The notes beneath the pieces are model-generated. The model was given only the letters and a program-made list of their open reading frames with translations. It made no database searches and had not been told where the DNA came from. A DNA stretch of 17,935 bases from Spirochaetia bacterium (GTDB lineage: Bacteria > Spirochaetota > Spirochaetia > DTKZ01). The DNA is taken from contig JAISXE010000236.1 in assembly GCA_031270615.1 (NCBI GenBank), forward strand, positions 1 through 17,935, written 5' to 3'. Shown here piece after piece: positions 13,464 through 17,935 of this stretch. Both the position numbers and the translations under genes were made by a program. The stretch's first letter is position 1; the number at the start of each line of letters is the position of its first letter.

Positions 13464-14361
13464 GATATTGTTTTTCTTCCTTTTCCAGATTGAGCTTTGC
13501 CGACGTGTCAATCAGCTTTTCGAGACTGTTGCGCATCCCGCGCGCATACCCGGTCGAGCGGTAGGCCAGAAACGCCCTTTTGTAGCTGTCGTGCGCCTCC
13601 TCCGTGTCCCCGGCCTTCTGCGCTATGCTTCCCAGGGCAAGAAGGTCCTGGGCTATCCCCAGGCTGTTTTCCATGCGCTTGTCGTAATCCAGGGCGGCAA
13701 GGGCGTTTTCCCGCGCCTCCCCCAGCAGGTTCTGCCGAAAGTAAATGGACGAAAGCAGGTAGTGGTTCGCCGCGAGTTCCGTGAAACGCTTTTCAAAGCG
13801 GTTCATGTCCACGGCTTTTTGGACGGAGTCGAGGGCCTCGGGGAATTTTTCCGTGTCGCGCAGAAAGGCGCCCATATTGTGGTACAGGACGGCCAGTTCC
13901 GCCGCCCCGGAATCGCCCGTCCGCCCGTCTTCCAGGATTTCCCGGTATATCCCAAGGGCCTGGCCGGAGCCGCCGCGCCGCAGCTCAGACTCCGCGATAT
14001 TGTTTGCCGACTGCAAAAGGGCAATGGCGCCGCCGCGCCTGCGCGCCAAAGCCAGGGCCCTGGTGTAGTAGTCCAGGGCCTTGTCGTCCTCTCCCGCGAG
14101 GAAAAAGACCTTCCCGATGGAATTCAGGGCTGTCACCTGGCCCTCGGCCTCGTCCAGGGCTATGTACGCCTCAAGGGAAAGCTGGTAGAACTCCAGGGCC
14201 TCGCTGTGCCGCGCATCCCGGAAATAGCGGTTCCCCGCCTCCAGGTTGCGGGCCGCCTGGTTGCGCCTGTCGAAAACCTCGTCGGGATGGGGGTCCGGCG
14301 CGGAGGAGCAGGCCGCCAGCAGCAGGCCCGCGGCGCAGAGGCAGGGGAAAAGGCGGCGCAT
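13429..14361 (-). CDS. TPR-repeat lipoprotein
   Basis: The N-terminus MRRLFPCLCAAGLLLAACSS has a lipobox (LAAC) with the lipid-carrying Cys at residue 18, so the mature protein is membrane-anchored in the periplasm or at the outer membrane. The remaining roughly 290 residues are tandem helical hairpins with TPR spacing, for example AGNRYFRDARHSEALEFYQL, NSIGKVFFLAGEDDKALDYY, HNMGAFLRDTEKFPEALDSV and LGSIAQKAGDTEEAHDSYKR. TPR arrays bind partner proteins. Its ATG overlaps the last base of the mlaD stop (TGATG) with GAGGTG just upstream, so it is translated together with mlaD. It is therefore a good candidate partner of the MCE protein, perhaps standing in for a periplasmic or outer-membrane component, although that role is inferred. 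Confidence 0.88.
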   Translation of the reverse strand: MRRLFPCLCAAGLLLAACSSAPDPHPDEVFDRRNQAARNLEAGNRYFRDARHSEALEFYQLSLEAYIALDEAEGQVTALNSIGKVFFLAGEDDKALDYYTRALALARRRGGAIALLQSANNIAESELRRGGSGQALGIYREILEDGRTGDSGAAELAVLYHNMGAFLRDTEKFPEALDSVQKAVDMNRFEKRFTELAANHYLLSSIYFRQNLLGEARENALAALDYDKRMENSLGIAQDLLALGSIAQKAGDTEEAHDSYKRAFLAYRSTGYARGMRNSLEKLIDTSAKLNLEKEEKQYREAYGQLQPKT

Positions 14362-15380
14362 CAGAACACCTCGTCCCGGTAGCCCTGCTGCGTTGTGGGC
14401 GCTTCAAGCCTTGGGGTTATGCCGCCGGAGAGCAGCGGGTTGTTCCGCAGCCCCTCAAGGACATCCTGGCTCAAACGGACCGCCTGCCTGCCTTCTTCCA
14501 GGAGTTCCAGGATCTGGGGGCGGGCCGTGGTAAAAGTCGTGGAAAAGCCGCGCACCTCGCCCATGCTGTAGGCGGCGTCGCGCAGGATGCCCTCGATCTG
14601 GTCGAAAAGCCGGTTGTTGTCGTCCAGCAGGGTTGCCAGCGACCCTTTTGGGTCAAGGAGTTTGGTTACAAGCCCCCGCGAATCCCCGGTCATGTTGCCC
14701 AGGTTGTCTATGATGGCATTCAGGCCCGGCCGGGCCTGGTGGAGAAACGCGCTCAAATCCCCCGTGGTCCGCACAAGGTTTTTCATCACATCGCCCAGGG
14801 CGGAGTCTCCCGCGCCGGGATCGTTCAAAGCCGTCAGCGTCGTGTTCAAGGACAGAAGAAGCTGGTTGACGTTCTCCAGAATGGGTTCCACATCGTCCAC
14901 CACCCGCGTAATCGCATCCTCGTCCCTGGCTATCTTTACCAGGCCCCTGGTTACCAGGTAGCGGCCTTCGGGAAGGTCGAGGGACGGTATGTAGGAAAAC
15001 TCCTCAAGGGGATTTGTCTGCTGCGCGCCCTGGTGGAAAATCAAGTCCCCCCCGAAGCCCAGGGCGCTTGAGGTGTGCTGAAGCACGGAATTCTCAAAAA
15101 CCTTGGGCTGGTATTTGTCCTGGATATAGAATTTGATTTCAACATCGTTTTCGTCCGTCAGATAAATATCGGTGATCCTGCCTATCTCGAAACCCTTGAA
15201 GTTGATAGACATCCCCTGTTCCAGGCCCTTGCCCGAAGCAAAGCGGCTGGTATAGTAATAGTTCCGCGCGAACCACCTTTGGTTGATGCCCATCATAATC
15301 AGAATAGTGGCAAGGGCGATGATGGCTATCAGCGCGAAGATTCCCACGATTTCACTTGCGAACTGGATTTTAAACTTCAT
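14361..15380 (-). CDS. mlaD: MlaD-like MCE-domain protein
   Basis: This substrate-binding MCE protein of an ABC lipid transporter has 339 aa. One N-terminal membrane helix (about 10-30, IVGIFALIAIIALATILIMM) anchors it. A single MCE domain covers about 40-118 and includes GKGLEQGMSINFKGFEIGRI and QPKVFENSVLQHTSSALGFG. A long helical tail (about 145-320) has spaced hydrophobics and ends Pro/Thr-rich. MCE proteins form hexameric rings in the periplasm that pass phospholipid between membranes; a long helical tail can build a needle or tunnel. It has its own promoter and a Shine-Dalgarno GGAAG seven nt before the ATG. It lies 55 nt after mlaF and overlaps the TPR lipoprotein gene by one base. No mlaC or mlaB gene is present nearby. 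Confidence 0.93.
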   Translation of the reverse strand: MKFKIQFASEIVGIFALIAIIALATILIMMGINQRWFARNYYYTSRFASGKGLEQGMSINFKGFEIGRITDIYLTDENDVEIKFYIQDKYQPKVFENSVLQHTSSALGFGGDLIFHQGAQQTNPLEEFSYIPSLDLPEGRYLVTRGLVKIARDEDAITRVVDDVEPILENVNQLLLSLNTTLTALNDPGAGDSALGDVMKNLVRTTGDLSAFLHQARPGLNAIIDNLGNMTGDSRGLVTKLLDPKGSLATLLDDNNRLFDQIEGILRDAAYSMGEVRGFSTTFTTARPQILELLEEGRQAVRLSQDVLEGLRNNPLLSGGITPRLEAPTTQQGYRDEVF

Positions 15381-15398
15381 TTTGTTACTTCCGCTATT

Positions 15399-15430
15399 AT
15401 TATATACCCCGGTATGCAGAAACCTGTCAA
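15399..15430 (-). promoter_or_regulatory. Promoter of mlaD, internal to the mla cluster
   Basis: On the minus strand a perfect TTGACA (15430-15425) is followed 18 bp later by TATATA (15406-15401); the overlapping TATAAT (15404-15399) would give 20 bp. The predicted leader is about 12-14 nt and contains GGAAG. The -35 box lies just past the mlaF stop, so mlaD and the genes behind it can be expressed independently of mlaEF. Confidence 0.75.
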
Positions 15431-15435
15431 CTCAC

Positions 15436-16179
15436 TTAGGGCAGGCACAGCGCGTCGCTCAAAACGCCCCTGACATAGGGATCCGAGCTGGCCCGCACCT
15501 GGGAGGCCGGCCCCTGTTCCATGATTTTGCCCGCCTTCATGACAATAATCGTATCGGCAAGCCTAAGCGTGTAGGTGGGATTGTGGGTGTTGACAACCAG
15601 CGTGCAGCCCTGGTCCTTGCGCTTTACAAGGATGTCCAGGACGCGCTTTTCAAAAATATTGTCAATGGCGCCGGTCGGGTCGTCCAGAAAAAGTATCCGG
15701 GGCTCCAGGATCATCGCCCGCATATAGGATATGATTTTCTGCTCGCCGGTGGAAAAGTCCACGGGACGCCGATCAAGGTTGCCGGTAAAATCAAATTCCC
15801 CGGCTATCTCGGCGATGCGGGCCGCGATTTTCTCCTGGGGCATCCCCCGGCGGTGGAACTGGAAAGGCAGGGCAATATTCTGGAAGCCGGTCATGTTGGC
15901 CCACAGCGCCGCGTCCTGAAAGACGAAACCCATCTTTTCGCGAAAAACGAACTGCTGCTGCGCGGACATAAGTTCTATGTCCTGGTTCCACGCGAGGACC
16001 CTTCCCGTGTCGGGGGCCATGATCCCCGCCGCCGTTTTCATGAAGCAGGAAGTCCCGCTTCCCGATGTGCCCATAAGGACGGTGCATTTGCCCTCCTCAA
16101 GCCCGGCGGAAACATTGTCCAGAAGCGCGTGCCCGTTGCGGACGATGCGGACGTTTTGTATTTCCGTTGAGTACGTCAT
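15436..16179 (-). CDS. mlaF: MlaF-like ABC ATPase with degenerate ATP-site motifs
   Basis: This 247-aa protein is the ATPase subunit position of the MCE transporter. The fold landmarks are in order, but several catalytic motifs are altered. Walker A reads GTSGSGTSC (37-45), with Thr at the place of the essential Lys. The Q-loop Q88 is kept (FVFQDA). The ABC signature LSGGQ is replaced by FSTGE (142-146). Walker B is ILFLDDP with Asp167 where the catalytic Glu normally sits. The H-loop H199 (VNTHN) is present. The remainder is full length and uninterrupted, so it is not simply a pseudogene. The ATG at 16179 overlaps the mlaE stop by four bases (ATGA); a GTG-type extension to 16221 would run into mlaE and is rejected. 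It may bind or hydrolyse ATP poorly, or rely on another subunit; this is inference. Confidence 0.88.
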   Translation of the reverse strand: MTYSTEIQNVRIVRNGHALLDNVSAGLEEGKCTVLMGTSGSGTSCFMKTAAGIMAPDTGRVLAWNQDIELMSAQQQFVFREKMGFVFQDAALWANMTGFQNIALPFQFHRRGMPQEKIAARIAEIAGEFDFTGNLDRRPVDFSTGEQKIISYMRAMILEPRILFLDDPTGAIDNIFEKRVLDILVKRKDQGCTLVVNTHNPTYTLRLADTIIVMKAGKIMEQGPASQVRASSDPYVRGVLSDALCLP

Positions 16180-16988
16180 ATATAGTAAACCAGGGTTATG
16201 GCGGCGTCCGCCAGAATGCACAAAATAAAACTGCGGCTGACCGCCTTGATCGCCATTTGCGGGATTTCCGTGGGGGACCTTTCCACGCGGAAGCCGTAGT
16301 AGGTCGCGGTGCAGGCGATAATGGCCCCGAAAATGAAACTCTTCAGGAGCGAGGAAAAAACATCCGCCGGAGTCAGGTAACTCAGCAGGTTGTCCACGTA
16401 TTCGTTCATTTGCAGCGGCTTGATGAACTGCGTGACGATGAACGATCCCAGAAGCCCGAAAATATTGAAATACAGATTCAGGATGACCATGGACACGGTG
16501 ACTCCCAAAAAACGCGGCACGATAAGGTACCCGATGGGATTGATGCCAAAGGAAACATAGGCCTCGATTTCGTGCGAAACGACGGAGTAGCCCAGCTCAG
16601 TCGCCATTGCCGTGCCGGAGCGGGCTATGATGACAAAAGCCGTCAGAAGCGGCCCCAGCTCGCGGGTGATAACCATAATCAGGATAGGGTACACCAGCGT
16701 TCCCTGGCCGACCTGGATAAGCAGGCTGCGGCCCTGGATGATGATAAGGGCGCCCAGGGCCAGGGAAATGACGGCGATGATCCACAGAGCCTCAAAGCCC
16801 GTGAAAAGCATCTGCATGATAAAGACCCTGTAGCCGTACTTGGGCTGTATGTGCCGGAGGAAGCGGAACGTCCGTTTATGTATTTCAAAAACATAGCCCG
16901 CGGCGTAGAGGGACTCGCGCGCGTAGCGGATGGAAGCCTCGCCTAGGTACCGCAGGAATTCGCGTAGTTTGCACACGGGAGCCATCAT
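16176..16988 (-). CDS. mlaE: MlaE-like ABC permease
   Basis: This 270-aa protein is the membrane permease of the MCE lipid transporter, in the MlaE family of about 260 residues. It has an N-terminal interfacial helical region (residues of about 5-45), then several membrane helices. The family motif is clear in ITRELGPLLTAFVIIARSGT and MATELGYSVVSHEIEAY, with the cytoplasmic coupling region SFGINPIGYLIVPRFLGV. The glycine-rich loop usual after YYGF is replaced by RVERSPTEIPQMAIKAV. Two adjacent ATGs (16988 and 16985) are served by GGAAAAGGG; the first is given. An upstream extension to 17060 is rejected because it runs into non-coding G/C-rich sequence and has no ribosome-binding site. It is the first gene of the mlaE-mlaF-mlaD cluster; no confident -35/-10 pair is seen upstream. 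Confidence 0.92.
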   Translation of the reverse strand: MMAPVCKLREFLRYLGEASIRYARESLYAAGYVFEIHKRTFRFLRHIQPKYGYRVFIMQMLFTGFEALWIIAVISLALGALIIIQGRSLLIQVGQGTLVYPILIMVITRELGPLLTAFVIIARSGTAMATELGYSVVSHEIEAYVSFGINPIGYLIVPRFLGVTVSMVILNLYFNIFGLLGSFIVTQFIKPLQMNEYVDNLLSYLTPADVFSSLLKSFIFGAIIACTATYYGFRVERSPTEIPQMAIKAVSRSFILCILADAAITLVYYI

Positions 16989-17062
16989 AGCCCTTTTCCG
17001 CGTTTTCGGCAATTCCCCCCCGGAGGATAAGAGAGTGGAGTGTGGGAAGTGAAGTGTCATGA

Positions 17063-17085
17063 GGGATGGGGGATGGGGGATGGGG
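17063..17085 (+). other. G-quadruplex-type motif upstream of mlaE
   Basis: Four G tracts of 3, 5, 5 and 4 (17063-17065, 17068-17072, 17075-17079, 17082-17085) are separated by two-base AT loops, with a further GGG at 17091-17093. This satisfies the usual G3+N1-7 rule on the plus strand, which is the template strand for mlaE. It is also a 7-bp tandem repeat (GGGGGAT). Folding in the cell is not shown. Confidence 0.6.
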
Positions 17086-17105
17086 AATGAGGGAAATTGG
17101 GCGCG

Positions 17106-17283
17106 TTTTTTTTGCGAAGCAAAAAAAACCGGGCTTTCCGCTCCAATCTTTTTTGCGGCAAAGCCGCAAAAAAGGATTTCCGCTGCAATCCCTCGCGCAT
17201 GGGCGGCAGACCGTTTTGCGCCACCAACACGGGGCTTCGCCCACGGCCTGCTTGTACGGCCTTAAAGCAAATTGCGACCAGCC
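17106..17283 (+). repeat. Two-hairpin dispersed repeat (copy C)
   Basis: This copy has the same order as the left half of the 9423-9737 element. Hairpin 1 is at 17106-17128 (T8-GC, loop GAA, GC-A8). The linker CCGGGCTTTCCGCTCCAATC is at 17129-17148. Hairpin 2 is at 17149-17173 (T6-GCGGC, loop AAA, GCCGC-A6), then GGATTTCCGCT. The core 17183-17283 differs from 9505-9605 at about eight of 101 positions. The inverted right arm is not seen; after 17283 the sequence repeats CCCTCGCGCATGGGCGGC once more and then enters the end of the next gene. Together with the G-rich motif this explains most of the gene-free stretch 16989-17330. Confidence 0.75.
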
Positions 17284-17330
17284 CCCTCGCGCATGGGCGG
17301 CTGGCGGCGGCCTAAAGCGGCACCCGCCAA

Positions 17331-17935
17331 TCAGTCCCAGCCGCCCTCCGGGCCTTCTACCGTGCTGTCAAGCGTGTCGGTTTCTCCGGCGGTGGTATCT
17401 CGTTTTTTAGAACCGGCAACTACCGCGTGGCCGGTATTAAGGGCGGTATTTTTTAGCCCCGCCGACGCGTCGGAGCCGTAGATAACGCCGCTGGTTGTTG
17501 CCGGGGGCACCGGCGCCTTTTTCAAGGTGGCGGCGCCGGATAGGACTACCCCGCCGCCGTAGCTGGCTGTGTTCCCGCTGATGGTTCCCCCGCCCATGGC
17601 AAATCCGGCGCTCCTGGCGGTGCCGGAAGCGGCCACACCTACCCCGCCGCCGTGACCGCTATTCCCGCTGATGGTTCCCCCGAGCATGGTAAACTCGGCG
17701 CTGCTGTCGGCCCCGTAAGCGGACACATATACCCCGCCGCCGTTGGTGCTTGTGTTCCCGCTGATGGTTCCCCCGGCCAGGGTGAATGTGGCGCTGCTGT
17801 CGGCACCGGAAGCGTACACAAATACCCCGCCGCCGCAGGGGCCGCTTGTATTCCCGCTGATGGTTCCCCCGCTCATGGTAAACCCGGCACTGCTGTCGGC
17901 CCCGTAAGCGTACACATATACCCCGCCGCCGTTGC
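17331..17935 (-). CDS. Repetitive beta-helix surface-type protein (5' part outside window)
   Basis: The reading frame is open to the right window edge, so only the C-terminal 200 or so residues are seen. Repeats of 30-32 residues carry GADSSAxFTMxGGTISGNT followed by a GGGV turn; three full units and a diverged fourth are visible. Such GGTISGNT/GGGV rungs are typical of right-handed parallel beta-helix proteins, often secreted or surface-exposed and sometimes adhesins. The tail has no repeats: ATLKKAPVPPATTSGVIYG, then SKKRDTTAGETDTLDSTVEG, ending in GGWD. No membrane anchor or outer-membrane barrel is present in the visible part. At DNA level the units are near-identical, which favours recombination between them. 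The apparent start at 17915 is just an internal GTG. Confidence 0.8.
   Translation of the reverse strand, partial: NGGGVYVYAYGADSSAGFTMSGGTISGNTSGPCGGGVFVYASGADSSATFTLAGGTISGNTSTNGGGVYVSAYGADSSAEFTMLGGTISGNSGHGGGVGVAASGTARSAGFAMGGGTISGNTASYGGGVVLSGAATLKKAPVPPATTSGVIYGSDASAGLKNTALNTGHAVVAGSKKRDTTAGETDTLDSTVEGPEGGWD

Noticed and set aside
15436..16179. mlaF considered as a pseudogene
   Set aside because: Despite missing motif residues there is no frameshift or stop, the length is normal, and the start and stop overlaps are kept, so it is listed as an altered but intact gene.
17331..17935. Regular repeats considered as a CRISPR array
   Set aside because: The repeats are in-frame coding units of 90-96 bp with no unique spacers, and they translate to a coherent beta-helix pattern.

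Overview
The window looks like a chromosomal segment of a fairly GC-rich spirochaete, most likely a treponeme of the termite-gut type. This is inferred from gene content: a P83/100-type coiled-coil envelope protein, a TPR lipoprotein tied to an MCE (Mla-like) lipid transport operon, a PEGA-like protein, a beta-helix protein built on GGTISGNT repeats, and sigma-70 promoters with TATAAT boxes. No 16S rRNA or other decisive marker is present, so the genus is an inference.

Layout. Positions 1-205 hold one arm of a dispersed hairpin repeat and the gltX promoter. Rightward genes follow: glutamyl-tRNA synthetase (206-1678), an Fe-S/TRAM rRNA uracil methyltransferase (1744-2865), an exported beta-propeller/HEAT-like protein overlapping it (2844-4571), and a P83/100-like protein (4688-6244). 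An imperfect palindromic repeat (6260-6383) lies between these and the leftward genes. Leftward genes are a bifunctional class A penicillin-binding protein (9356-6825) with a tiny ParB-like gene 12 bp behind it (6812-6411). A roughly 315-bp repeat element with inverted ends fills 9423-9737. Next are an unknown integral membrane protein (10689-9793), a PEGA-like exported protein (11925-10930) ending at a strong intrinsic terminator, and a second palindromic repeat. A tightly packed leftward cluster follows: mlaE, mlaF, mlaD, TPR lipoprotein, small membrane protein, M23 peptidase (16988 to 12113). A G-quadruplex-type motif and another hairpin repeat lie upstream of mlaE, and the right edge cuts a repetitive beta-helix protein.

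How it fits together. Apart from gltX and the rRNA methyltransferase, almost everything is envelope biology: peptidoglycan synthesis (PBP1A), peptidoglycan or matrix hydrolysis (M23), phospholipid transport (MCE system) and exported scaffold or adhesin-like proteins. The most interesting points are: (1) a modular repeat family whose hairpin stems change sequence between copies while staying palindromic and whose linkers stay fixed; (2) an MCE ATPase that lacks the Walker A lysine and has altered Walker B and signature motifs; (3) a near-consensus promoter placed so that the PBP mRNA would start at its ATG, with a similar arrangement at the P83/100 gene; (4) a solitary ParB N-terminal domain with a cationic amphipathic tail co-transcribed with a cell-wall synthase; and (5) 16-bp tandem repeats running into the start codon of the PEGA-like gene.
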